NCBI GenBank assembly: GCA_041603535.1
Contig: JBFIEE010000016.1
Location: 1-59,583 of the forward strand
Length of the DNA stretch: 59,583 nt
Source: HB2-32-21 sp041603535
GTDB lineage: Bacteria; Pseudomonadota; Gammaproteobacteria; Pseudomonadales; Porticoccaceae
Direction: 5' to 3'
Shown one piece after another: positions 33,855 through 43,262 of this stretch. Every line of letters starts with the position of its first letter. The stretch's first letter is position 1. Both the position numbers and the translations under genes were made by a program. The notes under the pieces were generated by a model. That model was not told the origin of the DNA. It worked only from the letters and a program-made list of their open reading frames with translations, and did not search any database.

Positions 33855-35510
33855 ATGTATATTTATGACCACTACGACCAGACCCTGTTATTACAGCGTG
33901 TCGCGCAATTTCGTCGACAAACCGAAAGCTATCTCGCTGGCGAACTTGCCGATGAAGAATTTCTGCCGTTGCGTTTACAGAACGGGCTGTACATACAGCG
34001 GCTGGCGCCGATGCTGCGCATTAACATTCCCTACGGTATGTTATCTTCCGCCCAGCTGCGAAAGTTAGCGCATATTACTCGGGTCTATGACAAGGGTTAT
34101 GCCCATTTCACGACGCGTCAGAATATCCAGCTTAACTGGCCCCAGTTAGAGGAAGTGCCTGATATTCTGGCGGAACTGGCTGAAGTCGATATGCATGGTA
34201 TTCAGAGTAGCGGCAACTGTATTCGCAATATCACTTCGGACGAATTCGCGGGTATCGGCAAAGACGAAATCGAGGATCCACGACCCTGGTGCGAAATTAT
34301 TCGCCAATGGGCAACATTACACCCAGAGTTTGCCTTCCTACCGAGAAAGTTCAAGATTGCGGTAAGCGGTGCGCAGTCAGACCGTGCGGCCATCCAGGTC
34401 CACGACATCGGCCTGCAACTGCTTAAAAATAAGGCTGGCGAGACAGGCTTTCAAGTTTTGGTGGGTGGCGGGCTGGGCCGTACGCCCATGATTGGCGAAA
34501 CCATAAAACAGTTCCTGCCCCCGGAGCACCTGCTGACTTACCTGGAGGCCATACTGCGCGTATACAACCGCTATGGCCGTCGTGATAACAAATACAAGGC
34601 AAGGATTAAGATTCTGGTAAAAGCATGGACACCTGAAGTATTTGCCCGCAAGGTTGAAGAGGAATGGCACCACCTCAAAGATGGTCCGGCCACCCTGACG
34701 GGACAGGAAATTATCCGGGCAAAGTCATTTTTTACAGCGCCACCCTACGAGAATATTGTCTGTGACGATTCCTCTCATGCGACCACCGAACCAGTTCTTG
34801 CATATACTCGCTGGCGGGAAAGAAACGTCAGGACACACAAGGTACCGGGGTACTGCGCGGCCTTTCTCTCACTGAAACCTACTGGGGTTGCCCCTGGCGA
34901 TGTGACCGACCGTCAGCTGGAAGCCATCGCTGATCTCGCCGATCACTACAGCTTTGGCGAAATCCGCGTAACCCACCAGCAGAATGTTGTACTGGCCGAC
35001 GTTAAACAAAGCGACTTGCCAGCGCTGTGGTTAAAGGCCAAAGAAATGGGCTTTGCGACGCCCAATATCGGCACGTTAACCGACATGATCTGCTGTCCCG
35101 GCGGCGATTTCTGCTCTTTAGCTAATGCTAAATCAATCCCCATAGCCGAGGCTATTCAACGCCGCTTCGATGATATGGATTATCTTTATGACATCGGCGA
35201 CATAAGCCTTAATATTTCGGGATGCATGAATGCCTGCGGCCACCACCACGTTGGCAATATCGGTATTCTTGGCGTCGACAAAAAAGGTCTGGAGTTTTAT
35301 CAGATACAGCTCGGTGGCAGCTCAGGAAATGACGCAGCCCTTGGCGGGGTGCTTGGGCCTTCTTTTTTCGCCACCGAAGTACCGGAGATCATCGAGAAAA
35401 TTCTCCAGGTTTATGTGGATCATCGTCTCGATGGCGAACATTTTATCGACACACAAAGACGCATTGGTATGGCGCCATTCAAGGAGTGCATCTATGCCAA
35501 GGCTGCTTGA
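33855..35510 (+). CDS. cysI: Siroheme [4Fe-4S] sulfite/nitrite reductase (CysI type)
   Basis: A 551-residue protein with two ferredoxin-like half-domain/siroheme-domain repeats. The first half has GLYIQRLAPMLRINIPYG and HFTTRQNIQLNW. The cluster ligands are in CCPGGDFC and SGCMNACGHHHVG. It matches the ferredoxin-type assimilatory sulfite reductases called CysI in Pseudomonas. A nitrite substrate cannot be excluded, but the downstream DUF934 gene favours sulfite. It makes sulfide for cysteine synthesis and overlaps the DUF934 gene by 17 bases. Confidence 0.9.
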   Translation: MYIYDHYDQTLLLQRVAQFRRQTESYLAGELADEEFLPLRLQNGLYIQRLAPMLRINIPYGMLSSAQLRKLAHITRVYDKGYAHFTTRQNIQLNWPQLEEVPDILAELAEVDMHGIQSSGNCIRNITSDEFAGIGKDEIEDPRPWCEIIRQWATLHPEFAFLPRKFKIAVSGAQSDRAAIQVHDIGLQLLKNKAGETGFQVLVGGGLGRTPMIGETIKQFLPPEHLLTYLEAILRVYNRYGRRDNKYKARIKILVKAWTPEVFARKVEEEWHHLKDGPATLTGQEIIRAKSFFTAPPYENIVCDDSSHATTEPVLAYTRWRERNVRTHKVPGYCAAFLSLKPTGVAPGDVTDRQLEAIADLADHYSFGEIRVTHQQNVVLADVKQSDLPALWLKAKEMGFATPNIGTLTDMICCPGGDFCSLANAKSIPIAEAIQRRFDDMDYLYDIGDISLNISGCMNACGHHHVGNIGILGVDKKGLEFYQIQLGGSSGNDAALGGVLGPSFFATEVPEIIEKILQVYVDHRLDGEHFIDTQRRIGMAPFKECIYAKAA

Positions 35511-35991
35511 TAAAGCTGGCAACACCATCGAGCACGATCTTTGGCAAATTTTACCCGAGGATTTTGCAGGGGCGCTGATTAACACACATCAGCTCGCGCC
35601 ACTCGAATCATGGCTAAAACAGCGCAACGGCAAGAGCGACCAGCAAGCCCCAGGGGTATGGCTAAACAGTGACGACGAGCCGGAGGCACTGACCGATCAC
35701 TACCCCGAGCTCAGCTGCATAGGCATTCGCTTCGCGACGTTCATGGATGGCAGAGGTTTTTCTCTGGCCAGATTGATCAGAGAACGTTATGGCTATCAGG
35801 GTGAACTGCGCGCCTTTGGCTACATTATTCCCGATCAACTATTTTTCCTTGCCCGATGTGGCTTCGATACTTTTTTGCTAGACACCACACCCGCGCAGGA
35901 TTTCAATCCCCAACCTTATTTCAACGATTTCACGGTCACTTATCAAGGTTGTGTCGATCAACCACAACCGCTATTTAGGCGTAGATTCTAG
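35494..35991 (+). CDS. DUF934 protein, sulfite reduction partner
   Basis: A 165-residue member of DUF934, encoded directly after CysI-type reductases in many Proteobacteria and thought to help sulfite reduction. Visible family motifs: LNSDDEPEAL, FMDGRGFSLARLIRERYGYQGELRA and the following DQLFFLARCGFDTF. The frame is open upstream to 35230, but ATG at 35494 follows AAGGAG by seven bases and gives the normal family N-terminus (MPRLLDKAG), inside the end of the reductase gene. Its biochemical role is not established. Confidence 0.88.
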   Translation: MPRLLDKAGNTIEHDLWQILPEDFAGALINTHQLAPLESWLKQRNGKSDQQAPGVWLNSDDEPEALTDHYPELSCIGIRFATFMDGRGFSLARLIRERYGYQGELRAFGYIIPDQLFFLARCGFDTFLLDTTPAQDFNPQPYFNDFTVTYQGCVDQPQPLFRRRF

Positions 35992-36049
35992 AATTTCAGT
36001 GCATCTCTGACCTTATACAGGCAAAATATCGTCTGGACGGAGTAACGCT

Positions 36050-37216
36050 GTGACTGACGCCGTATTTCACTCTTTTTTTCTAATCTTCAGTGGGGCGGCG
36101 ATACTTGCCTCTATGGCACTCTATGGGCGTCAACCGATGCTCATCGCCTACATTATTCTGGGAGCCCTGCTCGGCCCCTACGGCTTTGGGCTGGTGCCGG
36201 ATGTCAATTTGATTGCCGATATCTCCCACATTGGCATTATCTTTCTGCTGTTTCTTCTCGGCCTGGATATGCAGCCACAGGCATTGTTTGGTGTGTTCAA
36301 AAAAGTAACGCTAATAACCGTGATTAGCTCCCTCATATTTGCGGTGACAGGGTATGGCGTCGGATGGTTGTTTGGCTTTACGCCGCTGGAAAACTTGATC
36401 ATCGGCGCTGCCATGATGTTTTCCAGCACCATTATCGGTATCAAGTTGTTACCCACGACCATATTGCACCACCGACATATCGGCGAAATGATGATTGGCA
36501 TGTTATTGGTGCAGGACTTCATCGCAATCTTTGTACTGCTGATCTTGCTCAGTGGTCAGAATGGCCAGATCGACTTTCTGCAAATCGGCATCACGCTTCT
36601 CGCCCTGCCACTGTTGGTGGGACTTTGTGTGCTTAGTGTACGCTTTGTCCTGTTACCGTTGTTCGCTAAATTTGATCGCATGGGCGAGTACATTTTTTTA
36701 CTTGCTATCGGTTGGTGCCTCGGTATCGCGCAACTGGCGGAATCGGTGGGCCTGTCGCGTGAAATTGGCGCCTTTATAGCGGGTATTACTGTGGCTACCA
36801 GCCCAATATCCCAGCACATCGCGCTCACGCTAAAACCCTTGCGGGATTTTTTCCTGGTACTTTTTTTCTTTTCGCTCGGGGCTCAATTCAATCTGACGCT
36901 GCTGCCGCAGGTCATTATTCCTGCGCTTTTGCTGGGCGGGGGCATGTTGGTCATAAAACCTGTCGTCTTTCGGTTTCTCCTGCACCAACAAAGTGAAAGA
37001 AATCCGCTGGCATGGGATATTGGTTGTCGACTGGGTCAAATCAGTGAGTTCTCGTTACTCATTGCCTACGTCGCGTTTAACGCCTCGTTGATTGGCAACA
37101 TTGCATCCCACCTCATTCAGGCGGCAGCGATAATGACCTTTTTATTGTCGAGTTACATTGTCGTGATGAACTTCCCCAATCCAATTGCGGTAAAGGAACA
37201 CTTACGCAGGGACTAG
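36050..37216 (+). CDS. CPA2-family cation:proton antiporter (KefB/C-like, membrane domain only)
   Basis: A 388-residue membrane protein with about twelve spans of the Na+/H+ exchanger fold: IAYIILGALLGPYGFGL, LIFLLFLLGLDMQPQ-like helix 3, MMFSSTIIGIKLL, and SREIGAFIAGITVA. It lacks the C-terminal TrkA-N/RCK nucleotide domain of KefB and KefC, so gating would differ. The start is GTG after CGGAG. The transported ion (K+ or Na+) cannot be told. It stands alone, convergent with sohB. Confidence 0.88.
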   Translation: MTDAVFHSFFLIFSGAAILASMALYGRQPMLIAYIILGALLGPYGFGLVPDVNLIADISHIGIIFLLFLLGLDMQPQALFGVFKKVTLITVISSLIFAVTGYGVGWLFGFTPLENLIIGAAMMFSSTIIGIKLLPTTILHHRHIGEMMIGMLLVQDFIAIFVLLILLSGQNGQIDFLQIGITLLALPLLVGLCVLSVRFVLLPLFAKFDRMGEYIFLLAIGWCLGIAQLAESVGLSREIGAFIAGITVATSPISQHIALTLKPLRDFFLVLFFFSLGAQFNLTLLPQVIIPALLLGGGMLVIKPVVFRFLLHQQSERNPLAWDIGCRLGQISEFSLLIAYVAFNASLIGNIASHLIQAAAIMTFLLSSYIVVMNFPNPIAVKEHLRRD

Positions 37217-37219
37217 AAA

Positions 37220-37243
37220 GACCACCTGTAATCACACGTGGTC
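37220..37243. terminator. Hairpin between convergent antiporter gene and sohB
   Basis: GACCAC (37220-37225) and GTGGTC (37238-37243) flank a 12-base loop right after the antiporter stop. There is no T tract, so its role is uncertain. Confidence 0.3.
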
Positions 37244-37276
37244 AGTGACGCGCATTGCCTACTAAACACACGCTCG

Positions 37277-38317
37277 TCAGGAGTAATGCTGCGGTTTCGA
37301 GAGACGGTCAAACCAGCGCAATAACAGGCGATCGCTGGACTCTTCCGCAGCGAGGCCAAATTTTTGTGGCAGAGACTTTTTCTCGACAAAGCGGATCTCG
37401 TAGACTTCGCGATCCTGCGCCAGGTTTGTCAAATACTCGTCGCTTGTTTGTATGTCATCTACCAGACCGATTTTTTGAGCGCGAGTACCGTACCAAATCT
37501 CACCCGTCGCAACCTGCTCGACATCAACATTTTGCCGCCTCTCAGCGACATATTCCTTAAATAAGCTGTGAATATCTTCGAGATCTTCTCGGAATTTACT
37601 TCGGCCTTCGTCAGTATTTTCGCCCAGCACCGTCAGCGTACGTTTGTACTTGCCGGCAGTCATCAACTCTACGTCAACATCATGTCGCTTCAACAAACGG
37701 TGTATATTTGGAATTTGCGCGACGACGCCTATCGAACCGATAATGGCGAAGGGCGCGGCAAGCACCCTGTTGGCCACGCAGGCCATCATATAACCGCCAC
37801 TCGCAGCCACTTTGTCCACGCACACAGTTAGCGGGATCTTGCGCTTTTTTATCCGATCTAACTGACTAGCCGCAAGACCGTAGCTATGCACCATACCCCC
37901 GCTACTTTCCAGTTTGACGACGATTTCGTCGTCGCTATTTGCCTCCGCCAGCACAGCGGTAATCTCCTGACGCAGCGCGGCAACGGCAGATGCCCGCAAA
38001 TCACCGTGAAAGTTCAGCACAAAAACTCGCTTCACCAATTTGTCTGCAGTAAGCGTGGTCGATTTTTTTGCAGCCAGTTTTTCTTCTTTTTTTCTTGCCT
38101 TGATCGCAAGCTTTTTTTCATGGGGTGCTAACAGCGCTTCGGCAAAAACACTAGAGGCCTTCCTGAGAGTTTCGTTAAGAGAGTTTATCTCCAGATGCCC
38201 ACGGTCTTTCGACTTCGCTTTCGCACCGTTAGCGATTAGTGCAACCGCCACAGCTATTCCAGCTAACACTGTTATTATCTTTGCTAGAAACAAACCATAT
38301 TCGCCTAAAAGATCCAA
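37277..38317 (-). CDS. sohB: Inner-membrane S49 peptidase SohB
   Basis: A 346-residue periplasm-facing serine protease of the SppA/SohB family. An N-terminal membrane segment (about 8-27) is followed by a basic linker rich in Lys and Ala. The protease domain begins at RVFVLNFHGDL and holds the nucleophile Ser in KVAASGGYMMA and the partner Lys in MTAGKYKRTL. The IGSIGVVAQ segment is also typical. High-copy sohB suppresses degP loss in E. coli, so a quality-control role is likely. The gene precedes the protein-quality cluster but is not linked to it. Confidence 0.94.
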   Translation of the reverse strand: MDLLGEYGLFLAKIITVLAGIAVAVALIANGAKAKSKDRGHLEINSLNETLRKASSVFAEALLAPHEKKLAIKARKKEEKLAAKKSTTLTADKLVKRVFVLNFHGDLRASAVAALRQEITAVLAEANSDDEIVVKLESSGGMVHSYGLAASQLDRIKKRKIPLTVCVDKVAASGGYMMACVANRVLAAPFAIIGSIGVVAQIPNIHRLLKRHDVDVELMTAGKYKRTLTVLGENTDEGRSKFREDLEDIHSLFKEYVAERRQNVDVEQVATGEIWYGTRAQKIGLVDDIQTSDEYLTNLAQDREVYEIRFVEKKSLPQKFGLAAEESSDRLLLRWFDRLSKPQHYS

Positions 38318-38335
38318 TTAATTACTCCTTTGCTT

Positions 38336-39001
38336 TTACATGCTGCTGTCTATGGTATCACTCGCTCTGGTATCCGCCCGGCGACGCTCTATCACCAAAC
38401 CAAAATTAGTAAGATTTAGCAGATAAGTTGCGTTGTCCTCCACCGGTTGTTTAAACGTTGTGTTTGTCTGCATAAAAATTAAACGATCTAAACCGGGAAT
38501 CTTCTTTAGCAACGGCCACACGTCAAGTCGATTCCTTGATCTGCGCAAAGATCGATCCGCACTGGCAATACCCAGGGTCTCGCCAGCGGAGGACAGCGTA
38601 AGTCCTCTCAGGTATTCCAGTCTCACCATAGGCATCATCTCAAGACCAATAACCTGCCTGTTCAACCTAAATACACGGGCGCCGATCTGCCAATGATCAC
38701 CCGTCAACTTCTCGCCGGATTCGACTCCCGTATTATCGCTGATACGGGCTACAAACTGGTTTCCTGATCCGCGACTCAAAGTCACAATGGCTACTGGTGC
38801 ACCATCGGGGATGGGACGGTACTCAAGCAAGTCCAAACCAGCCATCACAAAAATTACCCCACTACCTGTTAAGGCAACGCAGGTTAGCAACAGGCCGAAG
38901 CGGCCGAGTAATTTATATTTCCACAACAGACGGAACGCGGACAAACACACGATTGCGCCAAGACCGATAAAAATCAGCGCGGGGATATTTAGGTTCTGCA
39001 T
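38336..39001 (-). CDS. Unknown protein with two N-terminal membrane segments
   Basis: About 221 residues, not recognised. Two hydrophobic helices (about residues 6-22 and 30-52) lead to a periplasmic or cytoplasmic beta-rich domain of about 165 residues (AIVTLSRGSGNQFVARIS, GDHWQIGARVFRLN, QVIGLEMMPMVRLEYLRG). The C-terminus is charged. The chosen ATG at 39001 gives MQNLNIPAL; the frame is open to 39034. It lies 18 bases before sohB and on the same strand, so the two may be co-transcribed. Confidence 0.7.
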   Translation of the reverse strand: MQNLNIPALIFIGLGAIVCLSAFRLLWKYKLLGRFGLLLTCVALTGSGVIFVMAGLDLLEYRPIPDGAPVAIVTLSRGSGNQFVARISDNTGVESGEKLTGDHWQIGARVFRLNRQVIGLEMMPMVRLEYLRGLTLSSAGETLGIASADRSLRRSRNRLDVWPLLKKIPGLDRLIFMQTNTTFKQPVEDNATYLLNLTNFGLVIERRRADTRASDTIDSSM

Positions 39002-39169
39002 TTCATTTGATCCCCACTCCTCGACAGGCGCCATCTCTAGTGGCTAACAGCATCGGCATACTCGCGCTCTGCTGCCTATCTACTTGTTACCTTTTCCAAT
39101 GCCTAACAGACAAGTAAGTTAGCTACTTCTCCAGTTATCATATTGGAAGAAACACGAGATACCGCAGTG

Positions 39170-40846
39170 CTAAACACCGAGCGAAGTGAGGCATTCGTTA
39201 GCGATGTCGAGTGACGCTTCGTCAGCACGGCCACCCACTTTGCAGTTGTCGATGTAGTATTCGAGGCAGGCAACACAATCCGCAAATACTTCCCAGTAAT
39301 TCTCTATCTGCTTATCGACAGTGCTCGACTGGAGTGTATTCTTGACAAACGTCAGGCTTCTAGAAGCGAGCTCCGCAAAGCGATTTAACCCCATAATACG
39401 CGCACTACCGCAGATAGTATTGAACGCCGACTCAAGCGTTGGCACGATTTCTGCCGCAGCATATCCCGAAGCGACGTTATCAATCATCTCCTTGATTTCA
39501 CCAAGGTGAACCCCCGATTCATTCATGACCGCTAGTTCAGCCGTCTTGAGGAGGCTGGTCTGTAACACCTGGGTCAAAGGCTGCCTTTCCCATGCCTGGG
39601 CAGCCTGCTTTGATGGTCGAACGTGTTGAAAATCGACAAGCGCACACTCGGCCTGCAATATGGCATCAATGAATTCCACAATCATTTCCGGAGGTAACTC
39701 GCTATCCGGCCTGTTTGACTGTAAGCGGGCGCTAAATTGCCTGAAACGACGCGCAAGACCGCTGAATCCAGCCTCCTCCCACAACGTTTCAATGGCATCA
39801 AACGCCCGGTGCAGTTCAGCCACTAGTCCCGTAGCGCTGCGGCCCTCTTCACTTTGCGCAACATCGAGCAAAGCGCGAGCGCTCGATATCATTTCAGCCA
39901 GTGTGCTGAACAATTCCTGGCCGCTATCCACCGCTTCGCCCGATATGGTCTTGCGTATCGCGCTAACATCTTGCTCAGTAAAGTCGAGTCTGGGGATTCC
40001 CACGTCGTCTCTACGCTGTTGATCATCATCATCCCTGGCCTCAAGCAGTGCCGTAAGACTAACAAACGCGCGCCACAAACCTTCGGGATAAGGATTACGC
40101 CCCTGGTCAACGTTGTCTGCCGCCAACAGGCGTAATTGTTTTTCTACCGCGGAAAGTAAGCGCACTCGCTCGACCTGTAAATCCAGCCGGTTTTCAGCGA
40201 ATGCCCTTATCACTACACCAATAACCCACCAATAATCCTTTTCTATCGCCAGCATGGCTATATTTTGCAGCCGCAGTGCAACACGATAAAGAATGATGAA
40301 GGCCTTGTTTCTGTTGTTGTCTCGGATAATATCCAGCAGTCCAAACTGGTAAAGATGCCAGAGTCGTTTCACATCCTCACGTTGTTCACCCGCCAGAGGG
40401 TTGGAGGCAATCTCCTTACCAAAAACAGGCCATGAAACGCCGTTTAACACGTGGAATTCGTACAATGGCGGCTCTCCGCGCCATCGCCGCAACGCCGTCA
40501 TTTCCGGTAACAAAACGCAAACATTTTCTCGCTTGGCGCTGACTACAATATCCGCATACCCGGTCGCTGCCATCAACGTGTTGACCAGTAGGACTCCAAA
40601 CGCGTTCAGATCAGTCGAGTCACCCTGCTGCACAGCAGCAGCTAACGACAGAACCATTTCGTCGATCAGGCGTCCCAAACCGTCAAGCCCAGCAATAACA
40701 CAGGCCCCGCGGATCTGCTTTATAGCATCGTACAGCGGCTCCAGATTGGCCTCGTCAAGCTGCTCGGCCATATCCAGAGCGGCCTCCAGAGAAAATTTAA
40801 GCTCCTTGTTCAGCAGGTCTACAGCGTAATTATTCAGCTTGTCCAT
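39170..40846 (-). CDS. fimL: FimL-like protein (degenerate Hpt domains)
   Basis: A 558-residue protein resembling FimL of Pseudomonas, which is related to the N-terminus of the chemosensory kinase ChpA/PilL. In Pseudomonas FimL supports cAMP signalling, twitching and polar localisation together with FimV and Vfr. Two Hpt-like segments are visible: IKQIRGACVIAGLDGLG near residue 45 and FNTICGSARIMGLNRFA near residue 485. In both the phosphorylatable His is replaced (Gln, Asn), as known for FimL. It is divergent from nhaB, as I recall for Pseudomonas, which supports the name. Confidence 0.82.
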   Translation of the reverse strand: MDKLNNYAVDLLNKELKFSLEAALDMAEQLDEANLEPLYDAIKQIRGACVIAGLDGLGRLIDEMVLSLAAAVQQGDSTDLNAFGVLLVNTLMAATGYADIVVSAKRENVCVLLPEMTALRRWRGEPPLYEFHVLNGVSWPVFGKEIASNPLAGEQREDVKRLWHLYQFGLLDIIRDNNRNKAFIILYRVALRLQNIAMLAIEKDYWWVIGVVIRAFAENRLDLQVERVRLLSAVEKQLRLLAADNVDQGRNPYPEGLWRAFVSLTALLEARDDDDQQRRDDVGIPRLDFTEQDVSAIRKTISGEAVDSGQELFSTLAEMISSARALLDVAQSEEGRSATGLVAELHRAFDAIETLWEEAGFSGLARRFRQFSARLQSNRPDSELPPEMIVEFIDAILQAECALVDFQHVRPSKQAAQAWERQPLTQVLQTSLLKTAELAVMNESGVHLGEIKEMIDNVASGYAAAEIVPTLESAFNTICGSARIMGLNRFAELASRSLTFVKNTLQSSTVDKQIENYWEVFADCVACLEYYIDNCKVGGRADEASLDIANECLTSLGV

Positions 40847-41016
40847 GCACCAATCTCGGCCTCACCCATTTAACCTTACAAAAAAACTTACAAATCAAGC
40901 AGTTCCCCTACGAAAATGAACCTATTCCTATATAATACAGCGCTTTGATTTCAGTTGGTAGCCGACACCTAGAAGTACGCTGAGGCACCAAAATACCTGT
41001 TGACGGACACAATCTT
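40847..41016. promoter_or_regulatory. Divergent fimL/nhaB promoter region
   Basis: A 170-base gap. A good -10 hexamer TATAAT on the plus strand sits at about 40931-40936, but the matching -35 is poor. AACTTACAAA is imperfectly duplicated near 40873-40894. Confidence 0.35.
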
Positions 41017-42522
41017 ATGGCTCAACCCATTGTTCATGCTCTCAGTCGCAATTTTCTTGGCAATTCGCCTAACTGGTACAAATGGTCTGTTATCGGATTC
41101 CTTGTGTTTAACCCCATTTCGCTGGTAATTGCAGGGCCTTTCATAACCGGCTGGCTTTTGATCGCCGAATTCATCTTTACGCTGGCACTGGCTTTACGCT
41201 GTTATCCCTTGCAACCCGGTGGCTTGCTGGCCGTAGAAGCCATTTTGTTGGGTATGGCCAAACCCGAAGCTGTGTATGACGAGACGGTAGGCAATTTCGA
41301 GGTTATTTTGCTACTCATGTTTATGGTGGCAGGCATTTATTTCATGCGTACTCTGCTGTTATTCACGTTTACCAAAATCCTTTTGGGCATTCGTTCGAAA
41401 CCGCTACTGTCTTTTTTATTCTGTTTTATGGGCGCTTTTCTTTCTGCATTCCTCGATGCCCTAACGGTCACTGCGGTGCTGATAACCGTTGCAATGGGTT
41501 TTTACACGGTTTACCACAAGGTCGCCTCCGGGGCTAAAATCACCCAGGAGCATCATGATCACAACAGCGACGAACACCTGCATGAGTACCACCGAGAACA
41601 TCTGGATAAATTTCGGGCTTTTTTGCGAAGTTTGGTCATGCATGGGGCGGTCGGTACCGCACTGGGCGGCGTCACGACGCTGGTCGGGGAACCCCAAAAC
41701 CTGTTGATAGCGGAGAAGGCCGGGTGGACGTTTATCGAGTTTTTTCTGGTCATGGCGCCGGTCACCATGCCTGTTCTGGCCGCAGGTTTATTGACCTGTT
41801 ATCTGCTCGAAAAGACAGGGTTATTTGGCTATGGTGAACTCCTTCCCGACGAAGTACGAGCCGTACTGGAAGATTTCAGCGCACAGGAAGCGGCGAAACG
41901 CCCTGTCACCGAAAAAGTGGCGCTTGTTGTACAGGCGGCAGTTGCTGTTATCCTGATTCTCGGGCTGGCATTCCACCTGGCTGCGGTCGGGCTTATCGGG
42001 CTACTCGTTATCGTTCTATTGACCGCGTTTAACGGTGTCGTCGAAGAACACCAGATAGGCCATGCCTTCCAGGAAGCGCTGCCGTTCACTGCCCTGTTAG
42101 TCGTATTTTTTGCCATCGTGGCGGTCATTCACGAACAGCATCTGTTCTCACCAATCATCAACGCTGTACTGGCGATGGATGTGGAGCTTCAACCGGGCAT
42201 GTTTTTTCTTGCCAACGGTGTTTTGTCGATGATCAGCGACAACGTTTTTGTCGCCACTGTATACATCAACGAAGTAAAAGCGGCTTATCTGGCCGGAGAC
42301 ATAACCCGGCAACACTTTAATCACCTGGCAGTCGCCATCAATACCGGAACCAACTTGCCCAGTGTCGCCACACCCAATGGTCAGGCAGCATTTTTGTTCT
42401 TATTGACGTCAGCGGTGGCGCCACTATTGAGGTTATCCTACGGAAGAATGGTTGTCATGGCCCTGCCCTATACGATTGTACTTAGCGTCGTCGGCTTATT
42501 TTGCGTCATGCAGTTTTTATAA
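41017..42522 (+). CDS. nhaB: Na+/H+ antiporter NhaB
   Basis: A 501-residue polytopic inner-membrane antiporter exporting Na+ in exchange for protons. The N-terminal signature FLGNSPNWYKWSV is characteristic, followed by FLDALTVTAVLI, a cytoplasmic His/Glu-rich loop (HHDHNSDEHLHEYHREH), the ALGGVTTLVGEPQNLLIA stretch and the C-terminal NLPSVATPNGQAAFLF motif with conserved polar residues in the membrane. It ends only 11 bases from the end of convergent dnaQ. It suggests life in a sodium-containing habitat, but NhaB also occurs in soil and host bacteria. Confidence 0.96.
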   Translation: MAQPIVHALSRNFLGNSPNWYKWSVIGFLVFNPISLVIAGPFITGWLLIAEFIFTLALALRCYPLQPGGLLAVEAILLGMAKPEAVYDETVGNFEVILLLMFMVAGIYFMRTLLLFTFTKILLGIRSKPLLSFLFCFMGAFLSAFLDALTVTAVLITVAMGFYTVYHKVASGAKITQEHHDHNSDEHLHEYHREHLDKFRAFLRSLVMHGAVGTALGGVTTLVGEPQNLLIAEKAGWTFIEFFLVMAPVTMPVLAAGLLTCYLLEKTGLFGYGELLPDEVRAVLEDFSAQEAAKRPVTEKVALVVQAAVAVILILGLAFHLAAVGLIGLLVIVLLTAFNGVVEEHQIGHAFQEALPFTALLVVFFAIVAVIHEQHLFSPIINAVLAMDVELQPGMFFLANGVLSMISDNVFVATVYINEVKAAYLAGDITRQHFNHLAVAINTGTNLPSVATPNGQAAFLFLLTSAVAPLLRLSYGRMVVMALPYTIVLSVVGLFCVMQFL

Positions 42523-42533
42523 CAGGCACAAGA

Positions 42534-43262
42534 TTATTTATCTCCTGTAGAGACAACCGGCCAGAGACCTGGCTGCCCGCTGATGGCTTCAATGGCAATT
42601 ATTTTTTTTGCATGTCGTTCAAGCTCACTTGCATCAGCGTAAACAACCTTTAGCGGTCGTCTCGCTCCCCTGATACGTTTGACTTCACCACTCGAACCGA
42701 TCAACGTCTGGCGGGCCTCATCCCCACCCAGACTCAGGCTTGCCTGCCCCCCTGTCATCAACAAATACACGTCGGCCAGTATCTCTGCATCTAGTAGCGC
42801 GCCGTGCAGGGTTCGCTGAGAGTTATCAACACCATAACGCCGACAAAGCGCGTCAAGACTATTACGCTGTCCTGGATGGAGTTGACGGGCCAGAATCAGT
42901 GTGTCGATCACATTGTTCTGCCTGTCTAAAGACAGGTCCTCTCGACTCATTCTTGACAATTCGTAGTTTATAAAACCAATATCAAACGGGGCATTGTGGA
43001 TAACTAATTCGGCACCGTCGATAAAGTCAATGAAATCACTGGCGATACTCTTGAATACCGGTTTGTCATCCAGATCTTCCTGAGTAATGCCGTGAACCTC
43101 CATGGCGCCGACATCGATATCCCGCTCAGGATTGATATAGCGATGGAAATGCCTTCCGGTAAGACGCCTATTAACAAGCTCAACGCAGCCAATCTCGATT
43201 ATCCGGTGGTCCTGGCTCCACTCCAGGCCCGTCGTTTCTGTGTCTAAAACAATTTGTCTCAT
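42534..43262 (-). CDS. dnaQ: DNA polymerase III epsilon subunit (proofreading exonuclease)
   Basis: A 242-residue 3'-5' exonuclease of the DEDDh class: Asp7 and Glu9 in LDTETTGLEW, Asp94 in NAPFDIGF, His153 and Asp158 in HGALLDAEILADVY. The C-terminal tail (about 190-242) would bind the polymerase alpha subunit. Its start overlaps the end of rnhA by four bases, the classical dnaQ-rnhA association, although here both are on one strand rather than divergent as in E. coli. Confidence 0.96.
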   Translation of the reverse strand: MRQIVLDTETTGLEWSQDHRIIEIGCVELVNRRLTGRHFHRYINPERDIDVGAMEVHGITQEDLDDKPVFKSIASDFIDFIDGAELVIHNAPFDIGFINYELSRMSREDLSLDRQNNVIDTLILARQLHPGQRNSLDALCRRYGVDNSQRTLHGALLDAEILADVYLLMTGGQASLSLGGDEARQTLIGSSGEVKRIRGARRPLKVVYADASELERHAKKIIAIEAISGQPGLWPVVSTGDK

